Below are positions 1 through 7,681 of a stretch of 64,000 nucleotides of DNA, piece after piece. The notes below the pieces were generated by a model that was not told where the DNA came from, searched no databases, and worked only from the letters and a program-made list of their open reading frames with translations. Both the position numbers and the translations under genes were made by a program. This DNA is from a virus: positions 1 to 64,000 of IMG/VR virus record IMGVR_UViG_3300011114_000773, one strand, 5' to 3'. Numbering within the stretch: position 1 is the stretch's first letter; the number at the start of each line of letters is the position of its first letter.

Positions 1-539
1 GCCGCTGTGGCCATCTGCGGGCTAACGAGCCAACTGCTCGGCATCCGATATTCAAAACCATGCTTTTGAATCCGAAAGTCCATCGCTTTTCCATAAGGAG
101 TCGCGGGACTCCCATAGATTTGCCGCGCCGGGGTTCGCCTCTCTTTGGCCTCTACGGGGTCTTCGACCAAGACTAACCATGGCGCGACAAACTGCGTTAG
201 AATTTCCGTTCCTGCTCTGGCGCTTATTTTCCGTTTTGTCCCAAAGTGGATATGTCCGCCAAGGGCATATTGTCCCTTGATAGACCCGGCTTGCCACCGG
301 AACCTCATTAGTTCCGGCTGCATAGAAACTCGGTGACTCATGGCCTTGGCTATATTTCCCACTACTTCCTTCGGGCACACGGATGGCGTTGGCCTGATTT
401 CAAAAGTCACCCCATTTCCATCCGTGCCTATCTCCTCCGCCGCGCTGCCGAAATGCTCGGCCTCGACGACACTCCCGGTTGAGCGGACCATGCAGAACTC
501 GGGGTCTGCACCAATCATTACATCATAGAATTTAGACAT
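1..539 (-). CDS. phage COOH-NH2 ligase type 2 (ATP-grasp-like), partial
   Basis: A leftward gene starting with ATG at 539 and open to the left edge, so its C-terminus is missing. The N-terminus shows the family signature: IGADPEF near residues 9-15, DGNGVTFEIRP around residue 40, and GGHIHFG near residue 94. These are typical of the phage COOH-NH2 ligase type 2 family, a permuted ATP-grasp-like group predicted to join a carboxyl to an amine, probably on peptides or the cell wall. Substrate unknown. A sigma70-type promoter lies just upstream. A second amide-forming ligase of the amidoligase type is at 11360-12133. Confidence 0.75.
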   Translation of the reverse strand, partial: MSKFYDVMIGADPEFCMVRSTGSVVEAEHFGSAAEEIGTDGNGVTFEIRPTPSVCPKEVVGNIAKAMSHRVSMQPELMRFRWQAGSIKGQYALGGHIHFGTKRKISARAGTEILTQFVAPWLVLVEDPVEAKERRTPARQIYGSPATPYGKAMDFRIQKHGFEYRMPSSWLVSPQMATA

Positions 540-555
540 ATATTTCTGTATTGGG

Positions 556-584
556 ATATTATCGGTAGTTGCAGCGCTTGTCAA
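556..584 (-). promoter_or_regulatory. sigma70-type promoter for the COOH-NH2 ligase gene
   Basis: On the minus strand TTGACA (584-579) is separated by exactly 17 nt from TAATAT (561-556). The ATG is 16 nt past the -10, so the leader would be about 10 nt and contains no Shine-Dalgarno sequence. Confidence 0.7.
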
Positions 585-629
585 GTATGGTGTATTGTTT
601 CGCTGTGTTAAGTAGCTAGCCGGACGACT

Positions 630-1067
630 TTGCGTGTAATACCGTCTATGGTAGTGAATCGCACTTATAATGACATTTCTCGCTCTTCTGACTTCGGAGG
701 TCAGTTAATGTATCTTTATGATGCTGACCAAGGAGTATTCCGTCCAGTAAACACAGCGGACCTAGCAAGCTCTTCCCAAAGCACCGGCTCTAGCACGGTA
801 AGCTCTACGTCCATATCGGGCGTAAATGGGACTTGTCTTCCGAGAAATCTCTCTAGGAACTCTTATTTCATTCAAAATCTTTCGACCGGGTCGGCTCTTT
901 TCGTCAAATTGGGGACTGGGGCGTCTTCCACATCTTTTAATTTTATTTTAAAGGCAGATAACGTGCCGAATGGTGGGAATGGGGGTTCATCAGCAGACGA
1001 TGTATGGAAGGGTGATGTGTCCTGCTTCGGAAATGTCGATATAAGCTACGTCGCTTGGGAGGTATAA
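630..1067 (+). CDS. hypothetical protein, Ser/Thr/Gly-rich, possibly virion-associated
   Basis: A 145-codon reading frame starting at TTG 630; an in-frame ATG at 648 (MVVNRTYND) is an equally good start and neither has an SD. The product is rich in Ser, Thr, Gly and Asn with a central Ser/Thr stretch, no membrane segment and no motif I recognise. It sits 1 nt upstream of another Ser/Gly-rich gene with the same orientation, opposed by leftward neighbours. The composition is like small tail or decoration proteins, but that is inference only. Confidence 0.55.
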   Translation: MRVIPSMVVNRTYNDISRSSDFGGQLMYLYDADQGVFRPVNTADLASSSQSTGSSTVSSTSISGVNGTCLPRNLSRNSYFIQNLSTGSALFVKLGTGASSTSFNFILKADNVPNGGNGGSSADDVWKGDVSCFGNVDISYVAWEV

Positions 1068-1068
1068 A

Positions 1069-1464
1069 ATGATAAGGCTTTCTCAATCATCTGGCGGCGG
1101 AGGCGAGACTACGGTTAATTATATCATTTCGGATACAATCGCTAAAATAGCGAGCGGAACGATAAACGCAGGAAGTCTAGCTACGACTTCGTTATCTTGG
1201 ATTAACTCATGCAATCTGAGCAATACGGTTCCGATGTTCGCAATAATTAAAAAGGTCAGTGGGACTTTCGCTCTATCTAGCCTCGATTTGAAAATAGGCT
1301 CGACCTCGGTCGCTTCTGAATCTCTCGCTTCGCTTACCACGACAATTTCACCGTTATCTCTAGCAGGAAACGTAGATAATGGGGCGAGCCTAGATGTTCA
1401 GGTTACTGCTATAGAGCTATCCTCTGCCACTTTCTCTGTCGATATTTATGGGATGAAGTATTAA
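1069..1464 (+). CDS. hypothetical protein, Ser/Thr-rich beta-type, possibly virion-associated
   Basis: 131 residues, starts ATG one base after the previous gene, so probably co-transcribed. After a short Ser/Gly-rich start the sequence alternates hydrophobic and Ser/Thr residues, suggesting beta structure such as in small tail or fibre-associated proteins. No known domain recognised. Its last 48 nt overlap the 3' end of the converging gene at 1417-1887. Confidence 0.6.
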   Translation: MIRLSQSSGGGGETTVNYIISDTIAKIASGTINAGSLATTSLSWINSCNLSNTVPMFAIIKKVSGTFALSSLDLKIGSTSVASESLASLTTTISPLSLAGNVDNGASLDVQVTAIELSSATFSVDIYGMKY

Positions 1465-1887
1465 GTCGGAGGTAGCTGTCACCTGAGCGAAATCGAACAT
1501 GACTCCCGGCCTAGCTCGGAACACGAACTCGTGGAGTCTTCCGTTCCCCACTGGTCCATTTCTTTGAAAGAAAACAGACATACGAATGGCTTCCTCGATA
1601 TATCTCTGGCCCGTCTCTGGCTCCAGAGCCTTAACTACAGAACATAAACCCTCATACTCAAATCGCTCGTCGATATCAGCAGCAGCAAGCCCATAGCAGA
1701 TTCCCTTCGCGAAGGATATATCAGAGCGGTTGTCCAATACCGCCTTCATCTTGGCGTTCGTAAAAAACACCCTGTCAGACCAATCGCCGAAGTCTGGATA
1801 ATCTGCGAGAGGCGTCTCCAACAGTTTGCGAGCTTCTTCAAGGGCTATCTGACGACGAGATTTGCGTTCTACAGGCATTTTTGGCAT
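1417..1887 (-). CDS. hypothetical protein
   Basis: 156 residues, leftward, with a basic N-terminus (PVERKSRRQ) and a mostly helical, mixed-charge composition. No domain recognised. Its start overlaps the end of the small zinc-binding gene upstream by 19 nt, so the two are likely translated from one mRNA driven by the promoter at 2007-2035. The 3' end overlaps the converging gene ending at 1464. An alternative ATG lies 3 codons in (MPVERK). Confidence 0.6.
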   Translation of the reverse strand: MPKMPVERKSRRQIALEEARKLLETPLADYPDFGDWSDRVFFTNAKMKAVLDNRSDISFAKGICYGLAAADIDERFEYEGLCSVVKALEPETGQRYIEEAIRMSVFFQRNGPVGNGRLHEFVFRARPGVMFDFAQVTATSDLILHPINIDRESGRG

Positions 1888-2000
1888 AAGAATTGCTTAC
1901 CGGCTTCGTTAAGCGTTAGTTTTTGCATGGGTGTTTCTTCATGGCAGCATTCGCACTCGCATAATTCGCCAAGAGATACGGATACATCGTCTGTTTCCAT
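1869..2000 (-). CDS. 43-residue Cys-rich, probable zinc-binding protein
   Basis: A short leftward reading frame beginning METDDVSVSLG and ending FLCQKCL. It contains CECECC followed about 20 residues later by CQKC, which fits a treble-clef or zinc-ribbon pair. Support for it being real: a full TTGACA-N17-TAATAT promoter whose -10 ends 6 nt before the ATG, and a 19-nt overlap with the next gene. Function unknown; small zinc proteins of this kind are common in phage accessory regions. Confidence 0.6.
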   Translation of the reverse strand: METDDVSVSLGELCECECCHEETPMQKLTLNEAGKQFLCQKCL

Positions 2001-2006
2001 ACGCAG

Positions 2007-2035
2007 ATATTAACAGCATCCGCAGACAGTGTCAA
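2007..2035 (-). promoter_or_regulatory. sigma70-type promoter, leaderless
   Basis: TTGACA (2035-2030), 17-nt spacer, TAATAT (2012-2007), then 6 nt to the ATG at 2000. Transcription would start at or within 1-2 nt of the ATG, giving a leaderless mRNA. Confidence 0.75.
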
Positions 2036-2039
2036 TACT

Positions 2040-2510
2040 TTACGAAAAATGGGCCTCAATTAAAAACTCTACGAACGCCCTTGTGCTTGGATGTAGCCGC
2101 ATTATGTTCTTATTATTTTCATACCATTCCGCGATTTCCCATCTTCCCGTTATAGATTTTCCAGCACCAGCCCAATCGGCCACCATTTCTCTTATGTATT
2201 CCGTCGGCATTGGTAATGCTTTTATCTCTCCAGAATCGTCTAGGAGAACCCAGTGCTGCCAATGGTGAGGATTGACGTTTTGATGATGAAGCCATGCTTT
2301 ATCAAAATCTTCACGGATAGAGTCTGGAACGCAAGTCTTGTTATACCCACCATAAAAGAGTTCTACGTAAGGACTGAACTCCTTAAATCCAAACTTACTG
2401 AGGTCGTGAATTAGCAGTTGCCAAATAGGAACTCTAGTCTTTATACCAGCGACAAAAACCCAATATTTATGGCGAGCAATATAGCTCAAGTATTTGATAT
2501 ATTTTTTCAT
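2040..2510 (-). CDS. DUF5662 family protein (possible metal-dependent hydrolase)
   Basis: 156 residues. The HDLSKF motif near residue 35, EFSPYVELFYGG just after it, and AWLHHQNVNPHHWQHW around residue 72 match the DUF5662 family found in phages and gut bacteria. The conserved His/Asp residues suggest an HD-like metal centre, but no activity is established to my knowledge. The start overlaps the stop of the upstream PQ-loop gene by 4 nt, indicating a shared transcript. Confidence 0.7.
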   Translation of the reverse strand: MKKYIKYLSYIARHKYWVFVAGIKTRVPIWQLLIHDLSKFGFKEFSPYVELFYGGYNKTCVPDSIREDFDKAWLHHQNVNPHHWQHWVLLDDSGEIKALPMPTEYIREMVADWAGAGKSITGRWEIAEWYENNKNIMRLHPSTRAFVEFLIEAHFS

Positions 2511-2770
2511 TGCTTCTTCTTATATTTTACGCACGTATATAAAAAAATAATGCTTAAAATTGTAAAAACGATATTATTGATTAAAAACATCACGGGCAAT
2601 ACGTCCATCGCCATACAGGAGAGGACTCCGAATACATTGCCAGCGAAAGCAATCCAACATGACGATAAATTTATGTCTTCAACGCTCCTAGTCCTTACCA
2701 TCTGCCGTATCTGTGGAATATTGCTAGCGATAAAGCAAATAGACATTAACGCCGCAAAAATTTCATTCAT
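2507..2770 (-). CDS. PQ-loop / SemiSWEET-like small membrane protein
   Basis: 87 residues with three hydrophobic segments (about 5-22, 38-58 and 61-80), and the motif SNIPQIRQMVRTRS typical of a PQ-loop repeat after the first helix. A single three-helix unit of this size matches bacterial SemiSWEET or PQ-loop proteins, which dimerise to carry sugars or other small solutes across the inner membrane. Transported substrate cannot be told. Unusual cargo for a phage. It overlaps the DUF5662 gene by 4 nt and follows a YopX gene by 4 nt. Confidence 0.65.
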   Translation of the reverse strand: MNEIFAALMSICFIASNIPQIRQMVRTRSVEDINLSSCWIAFAGNVFGVLSCMAMDVLPVMFLINNIVFTILSIIFLYTCVKYKKKQ

Positions 2771-2774
2771 ATTA

Positions 2775-3158
2775 TTAATTCAGGCGCTCAAAGATATTAC
2801 CGATGACCACGAGGGTATCCTTCCCAAGCATTTTAAGATTTCTGGTATATACGCCAAAATCATCTCCGTCTCTATTTGCCGAAATTAAGGAAAATCCGCA
2901 TTCGCTCCAGATGACTTCGTAATCAGCCTGATAGTCTTTTCCCGCATTTATTCTGACGATATCTCCTTCGTAAATATCTACTTTTTTGTCATCTACAAGC
3001 CCGGTAAACTGCTGAATCTCTAAGTCGCAGAACTCCTCAAGTCGATACTGTTTAAGCAAATCAAACGCCGTGCATTCGCCGATGATATGAAAGCCGATGA
3101 ACGTGCTGGGGAATTTCTTATTTTTAGCGTCCCATGCTCTGAATTTAATTGTTCTCAT
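2775..3158 (-). CDS. YopX family protein
   Basis: 127 residues. Starts MRTIKFRAWD, has QQFTGLVDDKKVDIYEGDIV in the middle and ends VVIGNIFE, the full signature of the YopX family (phage/prophage, small beta-rich proteins of unknown role). One of three paralogues in this window (others at 4510-4965 and 19981-20385). It is 1 nt downstream of the gene ending at 3160. Confidence 0.85.
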   Translation of the reverse strand: MRTIKFRAWDAKNKKFPSTFIGFHIIGECTAFDLLKQYRLEEFCDLEIQQFTGLVDDKKVDIYEGDIVRINAGKDYQADYEVIWSECGFSLISANRDGDDFGVYTRNLKMLGKDTLVVIGNIFERLN

Positions 3159-3159
3159 A

Positions 3160-3399
3160 TCAGTCCCAAAAAAGCTGTGACCCGGTTAATGAGCCGTTAA
3201 TCATTCTCTGTAATACCGCTTCTGCGTCATGGGCATACACGCCTTTTTCAGAGCAGGTCTGGATTCCGAATAAGGCGCTAAATGTCCTCCTATTCAGTTT
3301 ATTTTTAATCAGTCCTCCGTCTAGGTCTTTATGAGTAACGATAAGCACGCCATTGTCATCCGTAATCGGTATCTTTAGTTTATTTAAAAGATTATTCAT
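3160..3399 (-). CDS. hypothetical protein
   Basis: 79 residues with no recognised domain; begins MNNLLNKLKIPITDDNG. It contains IVTHKDLDGGL, which resembles the first lines of DHH-type sequences only superficially; the remaining catalytic motifs are absent and I do not assign it. First gene of the leftward unit 3399-1417. A weak promoter (TTGTCG, 18 nt, GATACT) can be read about 20 nt upstream. Confidence 0.55.
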   Translation of the reverse strand: MNNLLNKLKIPITDDNGVLIVTHKDLDGGLIKNKLNRRTFSALFGIQTCSEKGVYAHDAEAVLQRMINGSLTGSQLFWD

Positions 3400-3569
3400 T
3401 AGTTTTGGCTAAAAAGTATCACATCGCCTCCTATATTTCGACAAAGGAGCCACTTTTACGCTAAAGTCTATCGTGCGGCTCTTAAATGGTATGGTGCTCA
3501 TTTGCTTTCGATATAGCATATTCTTCTTTTATCATAGAGTCAAGGCATTTCGGTGTAACATTTAATATC

Positions 3570-3860
3570 ATGTCAAATGAGTCAGAACTACAAAAAGAAT
3601 GGCGAGATATTGTTATTAACAAACTCGATAGGATTGAAGCTGACCAAAAATCTGTTCAGTTGCAAATATCGAATAGCGTAGCTGTCGCCGCAGATGTTCG
3701 GCATTTACAAGCTAAACTTGCGAACTTAGAGCTTACCGTCAAAAATGACTATGTGACTAAACAGCAATACTCTACAGTCGAAAGGATTGTATATGGCGTA
3801 GTAACGACGACTCTCTTAGCAATCGTCGGTGCTATAATCACACTAGTTTTAAATAAATGA
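3570..3860 (+). CDS. coiled-coil protein with C-terminal membrane anchor (XhlA/holin-accessory-like)
   Basis: 96 residues from ATG 3570 (MSNESELQKEW). Residues about 5-65 form a heptad-rich coiled coil; residues about 70-93 (VYGVVTTTLLAIVGAIITLVL) are a single membrane span with the short tail at the C-terminus. This layout resembles XhlA-type lysis accessory proteins and other phage tail-anchored proteins. A longer in-frame start exists at 3486 but its extra 28 residues look non-coding. The stop overlaps the start of the PAS gene by 4 nt, so the two are probably translated together. Confidence 0.65.
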   Translation: MSNESELQKEWRDIVINKLDRIEADQKSVQLQISNSVAVAADVRHLQAKLANLELTVKNDYVTKQQYSTVERIVYGVVTTTLLAIVGAIITLVLNK

Positions 3861-4366
3861 AAACCAATCTATCTCTTAAGGAACTAACAAACAAGCTATC
3901 GACCATCGAAGAAAGGCGGAAACTGGCCTTGAGTGCGAGTGGAGTAGGAATTTGGGACTGGGATATTATTAATGATACCCTATTTTGGGATGAGGGGATG
4001 TGCTATATCTACGGCCTGACTATGGAACAGTTCGGGGGAAGATATGAAGCTTGGGCTAGCCTGCTTCATCAGGAAGACAAGCAGCAAACAGAGAAAGCCA
4101 TACAGCGCTGCCTAGCAGATTCAGCCCAACCTTATTCATTTAAATTCAGAATCAAGCGCGATAACTGCTGGCGCATAGTCTCTGGATTTGGCAATTGTAT
4201 TCGAGATATTGACGACCGACCGATAAGGATGGTGGGGATTAACGTCTTGGAGCCTGATTTCTGCGCAGAGCACTGTACGCGCAGTAAAGAGAACAATCCA
4301 TGCGATATATGCCCGACTAGGTTCGCTAGACTATACCAAGTGATATCTTCAGATGGGCCTAAATAG
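3857..4366 (+). CDS. stand-alone PAS-domain protein with C-terminal Cys cluster
   Basis: 169 residues. A PAS fold (PAS_3 type) covers about residues 20-132: ALSASGVGIWDWDI, then a helix with HQED, and beta strands ending RMVGINV. It ends with CX3CX8CX2C (Cys136, 140, 149, 152), which could bind zinc or an iron-sulphur cluster. No kinase, GGDEF or HTH follows, so it would sense a ligand, light or redox state and act through a partner; the membrane-anchored coiled-coil protein encoded 4 nt upstream is the obvious candidate. Function is inference. The 3' end overlaps the converging small gene 4349-4513. Confidence 0.7.
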   Translation: MKTNLSLKELTNKLSTIEERRKLALSASGVGIWDWDIINDTLFWDEGMCYIYGLTMEQFGGRYEAWASLLHQEDKQQTEKAIQRCLADSAQPYSFKFRIKRDNCWRIVSGFGNCIRDIDDRPIRMVGINVLEPDFCAEHCTRSKENNPCDICPTRFARLYQVISSDGPK

Positions 4367-4513
4367 GCTAGGTAGCGTTTCAAAAATATCTAATATCTCA
4401 TAATGCGTCGGGGCGAGCAAGCTCTCCATCTCTCCGACGTGAGTTGTCAGACTCTCATCTGTAATCCATACTCGCCAGATTTTTTCTCTTAGTTTTGATG
4501 CGTGGGTTTTCAT
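4349..4513 (-). CDS. 54-residue hypothetical protein
   Basis: A short frame starting MKTHASKLREKIWRVWI and ending LPSLFRPI. It starts with an ATGA overlap at the stop of the upstream YopX gene, strong evidence for translation coupling and for a real gene. No motif recognised; predicted mainly helical. Its 3' end overlaps the tail of the PAS gene on the other strand by 18 nt. Confidence 0.5.
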   Translation of the reverse strand: MKTHASKLREKIWRVWITDESLTTHVGEMESLLAPTHYEILDIFETLPSLFRPI

Positions 4514-4965
4514 TTATTTAAAAGCTCTGGATTCTCAAAGATATTACCGACTATTTCATACTGATTTCCAAAAAGGGAAAACTGCCTGTCTCCATCGTCT
4601 CTCGGCAAAGGTCTAGCGTGGAAAAACCAAGCAGAATTAGGCAGTCGCTTGACGAGAATCTCGCATTTGTGCTTGGTATCGGAAAAGTTCCCGTCTTGCA
4701 CTGAGCCTTCTCGGAGTAGCACGATATCTCCCTCGTAAATATCCTTGCCATTTTTATCCACAAGGCCAGTGAACTGCTGCTCTACATATTCGTCGTCTTC
4801 TTCGGGGTAGTAACAATCTAGCGCTCCATTTGGAGGACTGCTCACGAAGTACTGCCCGCCTTCGTAATCGTGTCGCGGACAGACACAGGAGATAGCGAAA
4901 TCGTCCCAATCTGCCCAAGTCCCTAGCTTCTTATCCCAAACGCGAAATTTAATTTCTCTTTTCAT
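4510..4965 (-). CDS. YopX family protein
   Basis: 151 residues: starts MKREIKFRVWD, central QQFTGLVDKNGKDIYEGDIV, ends YEIVGNIFENPELL. Second YopX paralogue in the window, with a longer insert (about residues 22-60) containing an acidic EEDDEYVE stretch. It lies 5 nt downstream of the gene 4971-5306 and overlaps the small gene 4349-4513 by 4 nt. Confidence 0.85.
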   Translation of the reverse strand: MKREIKFRVWDKKLGTWADWDDFAISCVCPRHDYEGGQYFVSSPPNGALDCYYPEEDDEYVEQQFTGLVDKNGKDIYEGDIVLLREGSVQDGNFSDTKHKCEILVKRLPNSAWFFHARPLPRDDGDRQFSLFGNQYEIVGNIFENPELLNK

Positions 4966-4970
4966 GTGTT

Positions 4971-5306
4971 TTACTTGTTTTTATCTATAAATTCTTGCAC
5001 TTCTCTGGCGTCGGTATAAGCTCCAGCGTTCGCTAATATTGTCGGCGAAGGGACTGACCAAGAGCGATTAGACGTGAGATGAATAACATTAAAAATAGGG
5101 CCGAATCCTACGGGAGCCTCTGTGTCGGTAGTCTCGTACTCTCCACGGAAGAACTTCTCGACGCCAGCAGTAGCGGCTTCGGCGATGACTTGGTCCGGTC
5201 CAAGTCCATCAAGCGCCTCTTTTGGTAGAGATATTTCATTAGACCAGTTATTCCCGAGGACTTTAAAATTTTCGCTATTCGTCTTATTGGCTCTTGTCGT
5301 TTTCAT
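4971..5306 (-). CDS. hypothetical protein
   Basis: 111 residues from ATG 5306 (MKTTRANKTNSENF); a longer frame extends to 5369 but would overlap the upstream gene by 86 nt, so the shorter start is preferred (23-nt overlap). No recognised domain; central part is acidic and mildly hydrophobic, the C-terminus helical. Confidence 0.55.
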   Translation of the reverse strand: MKTTRANKTNSENFKVLGNNWSNEISLPKEALDGLGPDQVIAEAATAGVEKFFRGEYETTDTEAPVGFGPIFNVIHLTSNRSWSVPSPTILANAGAYTDAREVQEFIDKNK

Positions 5307-5592
5307 AAAAAGTACAGTTAAAAGTTTTGTCTCCCTTTGCTTGGATAACCACGCTAGTCTCTTTCCCATCGTTGTACTTCAAGACGACTTCCTTCAAGCA
5401 AAAATGGCAAACAGGAGAAACCGACGCGGTCTTAGTTTCATCTTTAAAAGAATAGTCGAAATAAGATAATTTACGAGCCTCCTTTAAGACTTCGTAGTCA
5501 TCCTGAGCATAAGCCATCGCGCATACGCAGCACTTTAGAACACGTTTCGAGGAAGGATTCGGTTCAATTAGAATTACGGTATTAGGATTCAT
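5284..5592 (-). CDS. hypothetical Cys-rich, probable zinc-binding protein
   Basis: 102 residues from ATG 5592 (MNPNTVILIEPNPSS). Two CXXC pairs, CCVC near residue 21 and CHFC near residue 62, are spaced as in zinc ribbons. Otherwise unrecognised. The start overlaps the end of the HAD gene by 11 nt and the stop overlaps the next gene, consistent with one leftward transcript from the promoter at 5969-5997. A longer frame to 5634 is possible but overlaps more. Confidence 0.55.
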   Translation of the reverse strand: MNPNTVILIEPNPSSKRVLKCCVCAMAYAQDDYEVLKEARKLSYFDYSFKDETKTASVSPVCHFCLKEVVLKYNDGKETSVVIQAKGDKTFNCTFYENDKSQ

Positions 5593-5962
5593 AGAATACG
5601 ATAAAGTCAGGAAGACATTCCCCATCGTTCTCATCGACCTTTATAGCTTTGTCGTCAAAGAAGTGAGTAAAATGCGGATATTTAATAGCTGTTACCGGAA
5701 GTTTTGGAATCCCGTTTCGTTCAAGAAAATCCCAAATCATACGAGTCTGATTTTTAATAAACGCCTCAGAGCGAAGACCGGCTTTGCCAGCAGGAGCGAC
5801 ACGCGCTGTGAAAATACTTACTTTATAGTCCTTGTCGAGCCAAACTTTGAGCCGATTGAGTATTTTCGGCACGGGTGCTCCGACAGTGCTAATTCCGTTT
5901 TTGCCGCCATGATAAAAGGCTAGTGTTCTATCAAAGTCAAGGGCGATATGTATTCCTTTCAT
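5582..5962 (-). CDS. HAD-superfamily phosphatase-like protein
   Basis: 126 residues. Motif I is intact (DFDRT, residues 9-13, nucleophile Asp9), motif II lies in VSIFTAR near residue 50, and a late FFDDKAI supplies the metal-binding Asp pair. The layout is close to small phage HAD phosphatases related to the phosphatase half of polynucleotide kinase. Likely removes phosphate from a nucleotide or nucleic-acid end; substrate not determinable. Preceded by a leaderless promoter. Confidence 0.7.
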   Translation of the reverse strand: MKGIHIALDFDRTLAFYHGGKNGISTVGAPVPKILNRLKVWLDKDYKVSIFTARVAPAGKAGLRSEAFIKNQTRMIWDFLERNGIPKLPVTAIKYPHFTHFFDDKAIKVDENDGECLPDFIVFYES

Positions 5963-5968
5963 ACGGAA

Positions 5969-5997
5969 ATATTACTTCGATATGGAGATGGAGTCAA
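5969..5997 (-). promoter_or_regulatory. sigma70-type promoter, leaderless
   Basis: TTGACT (5997-5992), 17-nt spacer, TAATAT (5974-5969), 6 nt to the ATG at 5962. The promoter lies inside the 3' end of the dCMP deaminase gene. Confidence 0.75.
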
Positions 5998-6412
5998 GAC
6001 GAATTTGGCGCAAGTCTATACCGAACTCTTTAGCTAATTTTATCGTTAGCCCCGAGTCGTATCCCGATGCCTCTTCCGAGAAGCAAACCATTTTGATTCG
6101 TTTCTGCGCGATTATCTTTATACATTCACAGCAAGGCATGTGAGTTACGCATAGGAGTTCTACCTCGCCGGGGAGGCAAAAATTTAACGTGTTGCTCTCG
6201 GCGTGCAAAACCCTTTTCCTACGTTCGTCGCGATTACTCCAGTCGATTTCAACCCCACAAGGCGCTCCGTTATACCCGAGGACTACAGAGCCGTCATATT
6301 TCTTAGCAAACGCTCCCACTATTAAAAATGGGTCTTCAGAACGGCATTTAGCGATTTCATAAGCTAGGCGGATTCCTGTCTCCGCCCAGCCAAGGCGTTC
6401 GCGAGCGCTCAT
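5972..6412 (-). CDS. deoxycytidylate (dCMP) deaminase
   Basis: 146 residues. Zinc-dependent deaminase motifs HAESN (zinc His and proton-shuttle Glu) and PCCECIKIIAQ (the two zinc Cys) are present with the usual spacing. It converts dCMP to dUMP, feeding ThyX (13868-14593), and fits the other pyrimidine enzymes here. Starts MSARERLGW with a 4-nt overlap with the VWA gene upstream. Confidence 0.85.
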   Translation of the reverse strand: MSARERLGWAETGIRLAYEIAKCRSEDPFLIVGAFAKKYDGSVVLGYNGAPCGVEIDWSNRDERRKRVLHAESNTLNFCLPGEVELLCVTHMPCCECIKIIAQKRIKMVCFSEEASGYDSGLTIKLAKEFGIDLRQIRLDSISISK

Positions 6413-7416
6413 TTAAATACGATTACATTAGTACCAGCGACTAACTTGCGGTTTACGCTAGTGGACTGCAAAAAGATATTAAACACGGTATTATTTGCCG
6501 GACAGACCTTCACGGTCGTTCCCGTAGGCAGCCCAATCAGATTTCGCGCATTGTCGCCAGAATAGACCTTGCCCGTGAGCTTTTCTTGAATGCAAATTTG
6601 CTTATAGGGCTGGACTGTCTCGGGCTTGACCAATTGATGATAAGTAGAGCCAACAACATACGGGACTTTAGTCCAACTTTCGACGAAGTCTTTGATTGCA
6701 GCCCCTTCTCGGGCGACTGGCAAAACCATAAACGAAGTAGGAGGGATGGCGTCGAGAGAACTCTTCACGACGGTCCTGCTGAGTCCGGTAGTGTCCAAGG
6801 AGAACAGGGTCTTAGTGCCTCTTGTTCCAGTGGAACGGGAGGTCATAAAACTCTGCGTCGCAGAAGACACAACATCCCCAGCGTCATCCATACCTGCTCC
6901 AGTTGCAGTCCAAACGGCAATATTGTTCGCTGGAAAGCCGAATTTTTTCGCGTCATGCACGCCAACTTGATTTGGGACTAGCGCCGCAAGTGTCCAGTTT
7001 TCGGGGAGAAGTTTAATTCTCTCTGTTAGGGTCGCCGCAGTAATTCCTCGACTCGCGTTCTCTTCGCCGTCGGTAATAACATAAATCAAAAACGCATGGT
7101 CGCCATGAAGCTGCGCGGTCTGCTCAAGCTCTTTAATGGCAGTGGCAGTGGCGGACATTAAAGCTGTCTTGCCACCCGTGACATACAGCGATTTAAGCGA
7201 CGGCAAACGGAGCACGTCCTTATCATAAACGAGGCAGGTCGTATCGCTATTAAATACATAAACCGTTACTCGCGTTTCCTGATTGAGAGTTTTTGACTGT
7301 TGCGCAAGTTTAGATATCTGCGAATCAAATACGCGGATGACGTTTTCCGAAAGAGAGTGCATTGAGCCAGAGCCGTCGATGACGAAACAGATGTGATTGA
7401 TAATATCTTTAATCAT
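6409..7416 (-). CDS. von Willebrand factor A (VWA) domain protein
   Basis: 335 residues. The first ~190 form a VWA domain with an intact MIDAS: DGSGSM near residue 14, a Thr in GGKTAL near residue 83, and Asp in VITDGEEN near residue 115. The C-terminal ~120 residues are unrecognised. VWA domains bind protein partners through a Mg ion; phage versions are common but their roles are mostly unknown (chaperone or host-takeover complexes are suggested elsewhere). No partner AAA+ ATPase gene lies next to it. Confidence 0.8.
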   Translation of the reverse strand: MIKDIINHICFVIDGSGSMHSLSENVIRVFDSQISKLAQQSKTLNQETRVTVYVFNSDTTCLVYDKDVLRLPSLKSLYVTGGKTALMSATATAIKELEQTAQLHGDHAFLIYVITDGEENASRGITAATLTERIKLLPENWTLAALVPNQVGVHDAKKFGFPANNIAVWTATGAGMDDAGDVVSSATQSFMTSRSTGTRGTKTLFSLDTTGLSRTVVKSSLDAIPPTSFMVLPVAREGAAIKDFVESWTKVPYVVGSTYHQLVKPETVQPYKQICIQEKLTGKVYSGDNARNLIGLPTGTTVKVCPANNTVFNIFLQSTSVNRKLVAGTNVIVFK

Positions 7417-7450
7417 AATATTAGACTTTTTTTAACTACAAAACTTTAAC

Positions 7451-7681
7451 TTATTTTCTATTTTTTTTACTGAAATTGTCTTCTTTCGTAAGAATCGCAG
7501 CTATTAGTGCGCGAATGCCATCCTCCCTGCGGAAGAGCAAGGTTCCCTTTGTCTGTTCTCTCCTATCTACATCATAGTAGTCGTAGTCATATTTAGTTTT
7601 TCCAGAGATATCCTCGCCCTTATTTTGGCCATAAATATGACCGATAAGTGACCCATTGATTTTAAGTTCTACAGTGAACAT
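7451..7681 (-). CDS. hypothetical protein
   Basis: 76 residues, start MFTVELKINGSLIG, basic Lys-rich C-terminus. Probably a small beta-rich protein; the first half (VELKINGSLIGHIYGQNKG) resembles short phage proteins of unknown role. Lies 9 nt downstream of the gene at 7691-8104. Confidence 0.55.
   Translation of the reverse strand: MFTVELKINGSLIGHIYGQNKGEDISGKTKYDYDYYDVDRREQTKGTLLFRREDGIRALIAAILTKEDNFSKKNRK

Noticed and set aside
3160-3399. DHH-phosphoesterase reading of the THKDLDGG motif in the small gene.
   Set aside because: Protein is only 79 residues and lacks the other DHH motifs.
6586-7000. Plus-strand frames in the VWA region (131 and 92 codons).
   Set aside because: They are antisense to a clearly coding VWA gene and have unnatural composition.
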